59,659 nucleotides of DNA, taken from Clostridia bacterium. GTDB taxonomy: Bacteria; Bacillota; Clostridia; Oscillospirales; Acutalibacteraceae. Both the position numbers and the translations under genes were made by a program. Within the stretch, counting starts at the first letter, position 1. Each line of letters opens with the position of its first letter. The DNA is taken from contig JAFVEY010000026.1 of assembly GCA_017475765.1 (NCBI GenBank), positions 1 to 59,659 on the forward strand, read 5' to 3'. The notes below the pieces were generated by a model that did no database searches, had not been told where the DNA came from, and saw only the letters and a list, made by a program, of their open reading frames with translations. Below are positions 17,726 through 26,894 of this stretch, piece after piece.

Positions 17726-18528
17726 TTATCACCATCAGATGCAAAAATCTCCTTTGCGGAATAATTTTCTATGATTTTATCACGGAATTCCGCAGCCATA
17801 AATTTCTTTTTATTGAAGGCATAAGCGGCAAGCATTTTCAGAACAACAAAAGCCTGATTAACCATTTTCACATTGGAAACCTGATCATCCTCGCTCCAGC
17901 GGATCGGAAAATAAAAGATATCCAATTTTTTGTAATAGCTTCCCAGTATCATGCAGTAATTGAACATGAGATTGTCTTTATATTTTTGATAGAAATCATC
18001 TTTAATCATATTAACAGAATACATATTCAGTCCTGAACCAAGATCGTATATTCTTTTATGAACCACCATGGAAAAAAGCAAATTATATACCTTATTTCCG
18101 ACCGTTCTGAACGCAGAATAGCCATCAAGCACAGAACCTTTCATAAACCTTGCACCGAGAATACAGTCATGCTTTTTATACTCTCCGCTTTTAAGATAAG
18201 GAAGTATATTGTCGATATGTCCCTGATCATCCCCATGAAGCACAATAACATAATCAAAATAATTTTCCGCCGCATAAGAAAATGCAACCTTATGCGAACC
18301 GCCCAAACCGTAATTCTCATCATTTCTCAAAAGAGAAATCGGGACAGAGGGATTTTTATCTTTAATATAATTCTGCACCGCTTCTTCACCGTTATCGGTG
18401 CTGCGGTTATTGACAACAATTACCCTGCTGATATAGTTTTGAATCTCTCCGTTCAGCTGGTCAAGTACACGGACAATTTGTTTTTCACAGTTATACATAG
18501 GTATAAATACCAATATTTTATCTTTCAT
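17722..18528 (-). CDS. Glycosyltransferase family 2, DPM1/Ppm1-like
   Basis: 268-aa GT-A enzyme. The N-terminus ILVFIPMYNCEKQI and VVNNRSTDNGEE bind the nucleotide sugar, and VLHGDDQGH contains the DxD-like metal site. RTVGNKVYNLLFS and YDLGSGLNMYS are typical of polyprenyl-phosphate mannosyl/glucosyl synthases. No C-terminal membrane helix is present; the adjacent UPF0104 protein could supply the membrane part. It is the first gene of the operon, with AGGTGAGG before the ATG and a strong promoter at 18589-18617. Confidence 0.85.
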   Translation of the reverse strand: MKDKILVFIPMYNCEKQIVRVLDQLNGEIQNYISRVIVVNNRSTDNGEEAVQNYIKDKNPSVPISLLRNDENYGLGGSHKVAFSYAAENYFDYVIVLHGDDQGHIDNILPYLKSGEYKKHDCILGARFMKGSVLDGYSAFRTVGNKVYNLLFSMVVHKRIYDLGSGLNMYSVNMIKDDFYQKYKDNLMFNYCMILGSYYKKLDIFYFPIRWSEDDQVSNVKMVNQAFVVLKMLAAYAFNKKKFMAAEFRDKIIENYSAKEIFASDGDK

Positions 18529-18588
18529 ATATCCTCACCTTTATTTTTAGGCAACACAGCCAATAATAATCATCTATTTTCTTAATAA

Positions 18589-18617
18589 ATTATATACTAT
18601 ATACATCTGATTGTCAA
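18589..18617 (-). promoter_or_regulatory. Promoter of the surface-glycan operon
   Basis: Minus strand: TTGACA at 18617-18612, 17-bp spacer, TATAAT at 18594-18589. This is a perfect sigma-A consensus. The leader is about 55 bases. Confidence 0.85.
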
Positions 18618-18660
18618 TCAATATAAATTCATATTTACTTATACTCCCTATTACAAAACA

Positions 18661-18700
18661 AAACCCTTCCTGACAGCTTCAAATGCTGCCGGGAAAGGTT
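18661..18700 (-). terminator. Terminator of the 85-aa gene
   Basis: An imperfect hairpin (AAACCTTTCCC... pairing with ...GGAAGGGTTTT, read on the minus strand), followed by a GTTTTGTTTT-like tail. It separates the 85-aa gene from the glycan operon. Confidence 0.7.
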
Positions 18701-18761
18701 TATGCTGTTATTTCCTAACCTTAATTCCGTATTTCATTGTCTGATCAATTCTGATCTCCCC

Positions 18762-19019
18762 TCACCTTGAAATAAAATCTTCTGCAATATCGCATAAATG
18801 TTCAGGAAAAACCTTCTCCTCGACAATAAGCGCAAAAAGATGTTTTACTTCTTCCAACTCGCAGGATATATCCTCTACGCAGCTTTTTTCATTGACTCCG
18901 CAGATCTCTATTCCATAAACGGGGATCCTGCCTGCCTCCTGAATGTCGGCTGTTGTTTCAATCATTGAATATGTGTAATCTTCTGTGCTTATTTCAAGCA
19001 ATTTTTTCTTGTTTTCCAT
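18762..19019 (-). CDS. Small DUF6514-like protein
   Basis: 85-aa acidic soluble protein with YGIEICGVNEKSCVEDISCELEEVKHLF in the middle and a helical end (PEHLCDIAEDFIS). It resembles the DUF6514 family common in Ruminococcus relatives; that assignment is from memory of the pattern. AGAGGG precedes the ATG. It is monocistronic, with its own terminator. Function unknown. Confidence 0.65.
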   Translation of the reverse strand: MENKKKLLEISTEDYTYSMIETTADIQEAGRIPVYGIEICGVNEKSCVEDISCELEEVKHLFALIVEEKVFPEHLCDIAEDFISR

Positions 19020-19338
19020 TTTTTGTACCCTCTTGTATCGTTTTATTTTGTTAACACCGGCATTACTCGGCTATTATACAATATATACCGAGAAAATTCA
19101 ATACAACTAAAGTTGATTTTTTAAATCATACAATTTTTTGAAATTTGTAAATTTAATTCTTAATACTAATGCAATTTTAATACAAATTTACAAAAAATAA
19201 AAATATTATTTGTTTAATTTTAATAAAATTTACACTTTAAGGATACTTCTATTATATCGCCAATTATTGCTGTAATTTGCCTGAATTAGTCGATTTTGAT
19301 GTTCGGACAGAGTTGTTTTTTTATAACCGTTTTCAGCC

Positions 19339-19367
19339 TTGCTATAAAGATTTGTATATGATAAAAT
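19339..19367 (+). promoter_or_regulatory. Promoter of the AAA-ATPase gene within an AT-rich gap
   Basis: TTGCTA at 19339-19344, 17-bp spacer, TAAAAT at 19362-19367. The gap 19020-19407 is otherwise very AT-rich (notably 19090-19240). I see no gene in it; a short minus-strand frame there overlaps the ATPase start and is unconvincing. Confidence 0.55.
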
Positions 19368-19407
19368 AATAACAAAATCTGTATTGTATGATGAAGGGAG
19401 AGGCACC

Positions 19408-21111
19408 ATGTCAAAACTGAAAATGCCCGTAGGCAATACAAATTTTGCCGAAATCAGAGAAAGCGGGTACTATTATGTAGATAAAACGGAGCTGATAGAT
19501 CAGCTTATTAATAATATTCATGCAAAGGTTACACTTATCACCCGCCCAAGACGCTTCGGTAAAACACTTAACATGAGTATGCTTGACTGCTTTTTTGATA
19601 TACGTAAGGACAGTAAAAAATTATTTGAAGGACTCAAAATATCAGACAAAATAAAACTTTGTAATGAGTGGATGAATCAGTATCCGACAATCTTTGTTTC
19701 ATTGAAAGATGTCGGAGGAAGCACTTATGTTCAGGCTTTTGATCAACTGAAGGCAATTATTTCCGAGCTGTATAAAAATTACTTGTACATTTCAGAAAAA
19801 ATACCGGATTCCGATGATATGAAAAAATATACAATGATCAAATCTGAAACAGCAGGTGAAGCTGAACTGACAAATTCTTTACTTTTCCTGTCAAAGCTAA
19901 TGTATGAATATTATAAAAAACCTGTCATAGTACTGATAGATGAATACGATGTTCCGATGGCAAAGGGCAGCTCAAACGATTATTACAGACAAATAACGGA
20001 CATCATGCGTTCCATGTTAAGCAAGGTGCTTAAGGATAATCCCTATCTCAAAATAGCAGTTCTTACCGGCTGTCTCAGAATCGCTAAAGAAAGTATTTTT
20101 ACAGGTTTAAATAATCCATACGTTGACTCCACAGCAAGTATCAGTCTTTATGAATATTTTGGTTTTACAGATGAGGAAATGGACAAGCTGCTGCATGACA
20201 CAAAACTCAGCGATTATAAGCGAATATTAAAAAAATGGTATGACGGCTATCGCTTTGGAGATAAGGACATTTACTGTCCTTGGGATGTTTTGAATTATAT
20301 CTCTGATCTGCAGAATAAACCCGGAATTGCTCCAAAAAATTATTGGGCAAATACAAGCGGAAATGAAATCATTAAAGAGTATCTAGACAGCGGCATGGAT
20401 CTGTCCGATGATTTGGAAAAGCTGCTCAGAGGTGAATATATAGAAAAAACAATAAACGAAGAGATCACTTATGAAAATCTCACCAGTACGGAGGAGAATT
20501 TCTGGTCTGTTTTATATATGACCGGATATCTGACATCCGTTCCGGAAGAACATTTTGTAAGCATACTTGACTTATCTGAAGAGGACGAAAATAAGGTAGG
20601 CATCAAAACAACAAAACTCCGTCTTGTCAATTTGGAGATAAAGGATTTGTTTGCAAGTACTATCGCCAAATGGTTTAATGAGAGCATCGTTAAAGATGAA
20701 AGAACCGAGCTGATCAATGCACTTTGGAGCGGTGATGCCGACAAACTTACAAAAATCATCACATCATATCTTGCCTGTACAATCAGCTATTATGATTATA
20801 ATGAAAATTTTTATCATGCGTTTTTAGCCGGTATGTTTTCCGGAATTAAGTTTTATATGGTCAAATCCAACACAGAGAGCGGTAACGGCAGAGCTGATAT
20901 CATCATTAAAAACAAACGAAATCTTCGTGCTGCAATTTTTGAAGTCAAGGCAGTAAAAAATTTGGCAGACATAAGTTCAAAATGTGATGAAGCATTAAAA
21001 CAGATAGAAGAAAATCAATATGCACAGCCCTTAATTGATGAAGAAGGTCTTGATGTTATCAGCTATGGTATAACATTTTATAAAAAAAGGTGTTTAGTAA
21101 AAAAAGCATAA
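19408..21111 (+). CDS. AAA-ATPase-like protein with C-terminal PD-(D/E)XK nuclease-like domain
   Basis: 567-aa protein of the AAA-ATPase_like plus PDDEXK_9 architecture. N-terminal MPVGNTNFAEIRESGYYYVDKT is the family start. RPRRFGKTLNMSM is the Walker A loop, VIVLIDEYDVPM Walker B, and LTGCLRIAKESIFTGLNN the sensor region. The C-terminus has GRADIIIKN and AIFEVKAVK, the D and E-x-K of a PD-(D/E)XK site. These proteins occur in many copies in gut anaerobes, and their role is unknown; mobile or defence functions are suspected. The ATG at 19408 follows AAGGGAG and is preferred to an upstream TTG. It is transcribed head-on to replication. Confidence 0.85.
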   Translation: MSKLKMPVGNTNFAEIRESGYYYVDKTELIDQLINNIHAKVTLITRPRRFGKTLNMSMLDCFFDIRKDSKKLFEGLKISDKIKLCNEWMNQYPTIFVSLKDVGGSTYVQAFDQLKAIISELYKNYLYISEKIPDSDDMKKYTMIKSETAGEAELTNSLLFLSKLMYEYYKKPVIVLIDEYDVPMAKGSSNDYYRQITDIMRSMLSKVLKDNPYLKIAVLTGCLRIAKESIFTGLNNPYVDSTASISLYEYFGFTDEEMDKLLHDTKLSDYKRILKKWYDGYRFGDKDIYCPWDVLNYISDLQNKPGIAPKNYWANTSGNEIIKEYLDSGMDLSDDLEKLLRGEYIEKTINEEITYENLTSTEENFWSVLYMTGYLTSVPEEHFVSILDLSEEDENKVGIKTTKLRLVNLEIKDLFASTIAKWFNESIVKDERTELINALWSGDADKLTKIITSYLACTISYYDYNENFYHAFLAGMFSGIKFYMVKSNTESGNGRADIIIKNKRNLRAAIFEVKAVKNLADISSKCDEALKQIEENQYAQPLIDEEGLDVISYGITFYKKRCLVKKA

Positions 21112-21173
21112 TAGTTGATCCTGCCGGCAAGATCTTTATTATCTGTTTTAATTTTATATGTTTTCACAATTTT

Positions 21174-21358
21174 TTAATTTTCTCTCTGTTTTTCCTGCTC
21201 TTTGCTCATCAGCTTCATTTCATAGATGATAAATATCTGATCCACACATTATAAAGCGAGCTTACAAGCATAGCAATAATACTCGGCACCGCAAAGCCCG
21301 CAAGAAGAGATGAAATACTTTTATACCCCATCGGATTATCCGTTCTTTTTTCATTAGT
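21174..21358 (-). pseudogene. Collapsed MATE transporter relic
   Basis: One minus-strand frame reads DNPMGYKSISSLLAGFAVPS followed by IIAMLVSSLYN, the classic N-terminus of a MATE protein. A one-base shift then gives VDQIFI, and this joins directly to IYEMKLMSKEQEKQREN-stop, which looks like a MATE C-terminal tail. About 400 codons between the two ends are missing and no proper start codon remains. It is the scar of a deleted efflux gene between the ATPase and guaB. Confidence 0.75.
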
Positions 21359-21397
21359 TTTTTATTCATATCAATAATGTAATTTCTGTAAACCAAA

Positions 21398-21437
21398 AGC
21401 AGAAGCAGCTCCGAAATTTCTCAAAGCTGCTTCTGCT
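21398..21437. terminator. Bidirectional terminator downstream of guaB
   Basis: A perfect 13-bp stem, 21398-21410/21425-21437 (AGCAGAAGCAGCT and complement), 14-base loop, T-rich on both sides. It ends guaB (minus) and transcripts arriving from the ATPase gene. Confidence 0.85.
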
Positions 21438-21458
21438 TTATTTTCTGAATTTACTGTA

Positions 21459-22967
<1,509 letters not shown>

Positions 22968-23142
22968 TTATTTATATAGTATTAAATTATACAACATTTC
23001 AAGAAAATTATCATTCCTATAAAGAATAATAACTTTTGATTTTGATGAATTTTATTAATAAGTCCTTGCAATCTGCCTGTATTCATAATCATAATTTCTT
23101 ATAAAAATACCTCTTGTCAGTTTATCTGTATTCACCATATAA

Positions 23143-23165
23143 ACACAATATTTACAATATTGTGT
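23143..23165. promoter_or_regulatory. Perfect palindrome upstream of guaB
   Basis: ACACAATATT, then TAC, then AATATTGTGT: 10-bp arms. It lies 206 bases before guaB in a 333-base non-coding stretch (22938-23270) that otherwise holds only the serS terminator and AT-rich sequence. It could be a regulator site; no riboswitch is evident. Confidence 0.4.
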
Positions 23166-23196
23166 CTGATTGATTTTTGGGTTTCCATAATGAATC

Positions 23197-23240
23197 AAAA
23201 ACGGTTGAAAACTCTGTTTTGTGTTTTCAACCGTTTTTTA
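23197..23240 (-). terminator. Terminator of serS
   Basis: Stem AAAACGGTTGAAAAC with complement GTTTTCAACCGTTTT around a 10-base loop, with T/A-rich flanks on both strands. Confidence 0.8.
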
Positions 23241-23270
23241 TTTTCTGTCACGAAAAATTGTTAAATCCAA

Positions 23271-24554
23271 TTATTCTTTTGTAATGACATCAATTCCCAT
23301 ATAGGGGCGGAGTACCTCCGGTACGGTTACGCTGCCGTCCGCATTCTGATACTGCTCGACAATTGCCGGAATGACACGGCTTGTTGCAAGACCCGAAGCA
23401 TTCAGCGTATGGGCAAAGTGCATTTTTTTGTCGTCACCTCTGTAACGGATATTTCCTCTTCTTGCCTGATAATCCCTTGCATTGGAAGCAGAGCTTACCT
23501 CTTTATAGATCTCCATGCTCGGAATCCATACTTCAATATCATAAGTACGTGCCATTGAGAATGAGCAGTCACCTGCTGCCAGCTTGCTGAGTCTGTAATG
23601 CAGACCAAGCTCACGGACAAGGCGCTCTGCCTTTTCTACAAGCTCCTCAAATGCTGCATCGGACTTGTCATCCTCTGTATACTGCACCATTTCCACCTTA
23701 TTGAACTGGTGTCCTCTGATCATACCTCTTTCCTCGCTGCGGTAGCTGCCTGCTTCACGGCGGTAGCAAGGTGTATAGGCGATATATTTTCTCGGAAGCT
23801 CATCCTTTGTAAGCACTTCATCTCTGTGGATATTGACAAGAGCCGTTTCCGCTGTCGGGAGCATAAATCTCTTATCGCTGCTTGTCGGATTGGCGATCCA
23901 ATATACCTCATCCTCAAATTTCGGAAACTGACCTGCCACATATCCGCACTGATAACCAAGCATATGAGGAGGAAGGATAAATTCAAAACCGTCATTAATA
24001 TGTTCGTTGATAAAGAAATTCAGCAGTGCCCATTCAAGTCTTGAACCCCAACCTCTGTAAAGCCAGCTGCCGGCGCCTGCGATCTTTGCACCTCTTTCAT
24101 AATCTATCAGTCCCAGGCCCTCGCAAAGCTCAACATGATTTTTCATCTTGAAATCAAACTGCGGCTTTTCTCCGAAATAGCGTACAGGCTCATTCTGCTC
24201 CTTGCCGCCTGCTGCAACATCATCATCCGGAAGGTTCGGCAGAGAAAGAAGAAGGGTTTTCTGCTTTTCTTCCAGCTCTGAAACCTTAGCATCGCCCTCT
24301 TTGATCTGAGCGACAAGCTCCTTCATTTTTGCCATAATTTCAGAAGCGTCTCCGCCTGCTTTTTTGATCTGCGGAATCTGCTTGCTTGCAGCATTCTGCT
24401 CTGCCTTCATCGCTTCGACCTTGCCCAGCTGCTCACGCTTTGCCGCATCAACCTCTCTGATCTCGTCAACAATGCTGTCAAGATCCATTTCTCTCTTTTT
24501 GATTTTTGCCTTGACCTCATCGGGGTTATCTCTGATAAGCTTAATGTCTATCAT
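23271..24554 (-). CDS. serS: Seryl-tRNA synthetase
   Basis: Class II synthetase charging tRNA-Ser. 427 aa from the ATG at 24554, which follows AAAGGAG; a longer in-frame start is not needed. The N-terminal antiparallel coiled coil spans about 30-110 (DAAKREQLGKVEAMKAEQ, ELVAQIKEGDAKVSELEEK). Motif 2 is CYRREAGSYRSEERGMIRGH with QFNKVEM following, and motif 3 is in NASGLATSRVIPAI. It follows parB by about 100 bases with only a weak hairpin (24589-24608) between, so partial co-transcription with the par genes is possible. No T-box fits in that gap. Confidence 0.97.
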   Translation of the reverse strand: MIDIKLIRDNPDEVKAKIKKREMDLDSIVDEIREVDAAKREQLGKVEAMKAEQNAASKQIPQIKKAGGDASEIMAKMKELVAQIKEGDAKVSELEEKQKTLLLSLPNLPDDDVAAGGKEQNEPVRYFGEKPQFDFKMKNHVELCEGLGLIDYERGAKIAGAGSWLYRGWGSRLEWALLNFFINEHINDGFEFILPPHMLGYQCGYVAGQFPKFEDEVYWIANPTSSDKRFMLPTAETALVNIHRDEVLTKDELPRKYIAYTPCYRREAGSYRSEERGMIRGHQFNKVEMVQYTEDDKSDAAFEELVEKAERLVRELGLHYRLSKLAAGDCSFSMARTYDIEVWIPSMEIYKEVSSASNARDYQARRGNIRYRGDDKKMHFAHTLNASGLATSRVIPAIVEQYQNADGSVTVPEVLRPYMGIDVITKE

Positions 24555-24653
24555 TTTGAATTTCTCCTTTAAAAATCTTTTTATAATGATCCGCATATAG
24601 CTGCGGATGGTATACTGTTTTCAAAAAAATTAATATATATGATTTTTCCTGAT

Positions 24654-25514
24654 TTATTCTCTGTCAAACAGCTTTGCAAGCTCGCCAAGGTCGTCCTCGC
24701 TGTAAAATTCAATTTCGAGTATGCCGCCGTTTCCGTCCTTGCCGTTTCTGACCTTGACCTTGCGGCTGAGATGCTCATTTAGTGCAAGCTCGACCTCGTC
24801 ATAAAAGGAATTCCTGCTGTGTGTCGAAGGTACTATCTCCTTTTTCTGTTCATTTGCCTTTTTTGCAAACTTTTCCACATCACGCACAGTCAGATCGTTT
24901 GCTTTTATCATTTCTGCTGTTTTCAGCAAAAGCTCCTCATCTTCAAAGCCTAAAAGCGCTCTTGCATGACCTGCTGATATATCTCCTGCGGATACCATAT
25001 CAAGAACCGACTGAGGAAGTTTCAGAAGTCTCATAGCATTTGCTATGACTGGTCTGCTTTTTCCGACAGATTTTGATATTTCCTCCTGAGTAAGCCCATA
25101 TTCCTCCGAAAGCACTCTGTAACCGAGAGCTTCTTCGACAGGCGTCAGATTTTCTCTCTGCAGATTTTCTATCATTGATATCTGCATCATTTCGGAATCT
25201 GTCATTTCCCTTATTATGACAGGAACCTCCGTCAGCCCTGCCATACGGCTTGCTCTCCATCTTCTCTCGCCTGCAACAAGCTGATATCCCCCATCTGCAA
25301 GCGGCCGGACAAGAAGCGGCTGCAGAACTCCGTGTACTGCAATGGAATCTGCAAGCTCCCTGAGCGCTTCCTCGTCAAAATCATGTCTCGGCTGACTCCT
25401 GTTAGGCTCAATATCGTTGATTTTAAGTGCTACTGCTCCGCTGTTGTCATCCGTTTCATTTTCCATAAAGATAAGGTCCAGACCCTTTCCGAGTCCTCCT
25501 TTTTTTGCTGCCAT
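24654..25514 (-). CDS. parB: Chromosome-partitioning CTPase ParB (Spo0J)
   Basis: Binds parS sites, slides as a CTP-dependent clamp and loads SMC near the origin. 286 aa. After a charged GLGKGLD leader, the CTP-binding N-terminal domain has PNRSQPRHDFDEEALRELA and the GERRWRA loop. The central HTH is EISKSVGKSRPVIANAMRLLKLP, followed by GDISAGHARALLGF. The C-terminal dimerisation domain follows. The second of two adjacent ATGs (25514) has the better distance from GAGGTG. It lies in the operon parA - small tail-anchored gene - parB. Confidence 0.96.
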   Translation of the reverse strand: MAAKKGGLGKGLDLIFMENETDDNSGAVALKINDIEPNRSQPRHDFDEEALRELADSIAVHGVLQPLLVRPLADGGYQLVAGERRWRASRMAGLTEVPVIIREMTDSEMMQISMIENLQRENLTPVEEALGYRVLSEEYGLTQEEISKSVGKSRPVIANAMRLLKLPQSVLDMVSAGDISAGHARALLGFEDEELLLKTAEMIKANDLTVRDVEKFAKKANEQKKEIVPSTHSRNSFYDEVELALNEHLSRKVKVRNGKDGNGGILEIEFYSEDDLGELAKLFDRE

Positions 25515-25551
25515 CATCTCACCTCTGATTTTTCATAATATGGTACAGTAA

Positions 25552-25836
25552 TTATACGATACCCTTTGATTTCATATAAATATAAGCAATTACAATAACA
25601 ATGACCATGACTGCCGTTATAAGCTTGGAAAGAGGACTTTCAGGCTGTCTTGGAGGCGGAGGGGGCGGCGGCGAATGTCTGCCGTGATCTCCTCTGAAAT
25701 CTCTCCTGTCAGACTCTCTTCTGTCATATCCCCGATCCCTTCCTCCGACAATTCTGTGCGAAGGCGGTTCAGGTCTTCCTCCCCTTTGGTTTCTTCCGCC
25801 CTTTTCGGGATCTTTTCCGTTAAATCCTCTGTTCAA
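25552..25836 (-). CDS. Proline/arginine/glycine-rich tail-anchored small protein between parA and parB
   Basis: 94-aa protein. The N-terminal 60 residues are strongly basic and disordered (GGRNQRGGRPEPP, GGRDRGYDRRESDRRDFRGDHG), then a run of seven prolines, then a single C-terminal hydrophobic helix (LITAVMVIVIVIAYIYM) ending KSKGIV. The start is taken as the TTG at 25836, because GAGGTG overlapping the parA stop is placed correctly for it. It fits no family I know. Its place between parA and parB, with tight spacing, suggests a role at the membrane linked to nucleoid or division; that is inference. The basic tail could bind DNA, RNA or lipid. Confidence 0.75.
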   Translation of the reverse strand: MNRGFNGKDPEKGGRNQRGGRPEPPSHRIVGGRDRGYDRRESDRRDFRGDHGRHSPPPPPPPRQPESPLSKLITAVMVIVIVIAYIYMKSKGIV

Positions 25837-25846
25837 AGCAATCACC

Positions 25847-26611
25847 TCATTGATTGTTGTTTATGATTTCCTTTGATAACTCTATGTATGAAGCTGAACC
25901 CTTGCAGCTTTTATCAAAATACATAATAGGCATTCCGAAGCTCGGTGCTTCTGAAAGGCGTACTCCTCTCGGAATAACTGCCGAAAATACCTTTCTCGGA
26001 AAAAACTTCTTTACCTCCTGAACTACCTGCTGAGTAAGATTCAGTCTGCCGTCATACATTGTCAGCAGAACGCCCTCAATATCCAGATAGCTGTTGTATC
26101 GGCGCTTGATGATCCTCACGCTGTTCATCAGCTGGGAAAGTCCTTCCAGCGCATAGTATTCGGGCTGTATTGGAACAAGAAGAGTATTGGCAGCACAAAG
26201 CGCATTGGTTGTGATCAGTCCAAGAGAAGGCGGACAGTCAATAAAGATAAAATCATATTGATCCTTGACAAGTGCCAGCGCATTTTTCAGCTTTGATTCC
26301 CTATGTTCAATCTCAACAAGCTCGATATCTGCAGCCGCAAGTTCAATGCTTGAGGGTATGATATCAAGATTATCAAAATTCGTTTTGACGATTGTTTCTT
26401 CAGCCTTGACCCCCTCAATCATAATATTATAAGCTGAATATTTAACAGAGCGTTTATCGACACCAACGCCGCTTGTCGCATTCCCCTGCGGATCAACATC
26501 GACCAGAAGGCATTTTTTGCCGAGCATTCCTATGCCGGCGCTGACATTGACAGCCGTTGTTGTCTTGCCGACGCCGCCCTTCTGATTGGTTACTGCAATA
26601 ATCTTTCCCAA
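25847..26611 (-). CDS. parA: Chromosome-partitioning ATPase ParA (Soj)
   Basis: 254-aa deviant Walker ATPase that cycles on DNA with ParB, and in Bacillus relatives also regulates DnaA. GKIIAVTNQKGGVGKTTTAV holds the deviant Walker A (KGGVGKTT), FIFIDCPPSLG Walker B, and VLLTMYDGRLNLTQQV the switch region. The start is a TTG at 26611 behind GGGAGGG with 7 bases between. This gives the usual Soj length, and a longer in-frame ATG would add 19 unlikely residues. Noc lies upstream, separated by a terminator and a near-parS palindrome. Confidence 0.96.
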   Translation of the reverse strand: MGKIIAVTNQKGGVGKTTTAVNVSAGIGMLGKKCLLVDVDPQGNATSGVGVDKRSVKYSAYNIMIEGVKAEETIVKTNFDNLDIIPSSIELAAADIELVEIEHRESKLKNALALVKDQYDFIFIDCPPSLGLITTNALCAANTLLVPIQPEYYALEGLSQLMNSVRIIKRRYNSYLDIEGVLLTMYDGRLNLTQQVVQEVKKFFPRKVFSAVIPRGVRLSEAPSFGMPIMYFDKSCKGSASYIELSKEIINNNQ

Positions 26612-26710
26612 ATTTTTTCCCTCCCGCCAAGTCCTGAAGGCTTGGAAATAAGAAATTGATCTTTTCATCTTTTACTGTATTATCGGTTGTTCAGCAAATA
26701 CATTGAACAA

Positions 26711-26726
26711 TGTTTCACATGAAACA
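26711..26726. promoter_or_regulatory. parS-like site
   Basis: TGTTTCACATGAAACA, one base away from the consensus TGTTTCACGTGAAACA, in the parA leader. ParB binding here could autoregulate parA-parB. Confidence 0.7.
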
Positions 26727-26814
26727 TTTCCCAAAACATTTCTGCTGTATTTTTTATTATAGCAGATTATATCCTAAAATTAAACACCTAACTTAAAATA
26801 TTTTTTATTTTCCG

Positions 26815-26857
26815 AAAAAGCACAGAAAGCCGGGCATCAACTGCTCGGCTTTCTGCA
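26815..26857 (-). terminator. Terminator of noc
   Basis: 10-bp stem, 26823-26832/26846-26855 (CAGAAAGCCG and complement), with GTGCTTTTT on the minus strand. Confidence 0.75.
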
Positions 26858-26894
26858 CTATGTTAGGGGGCAAATAGGATTTTACTCCAAACTT

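Noticed and set aside
19230-19436. 68-codon minus-strand frame overlapping the ATPase start
   Set aside because: Runs into the ATPase gene on the other strand, lies in AT-rich DNA and lacks an SD; a remnant is possible but unsupported.
24555-24653. Possible T-box before serS
   Set aside because: The gap is under 100 bases and lacks the T-box sequence.
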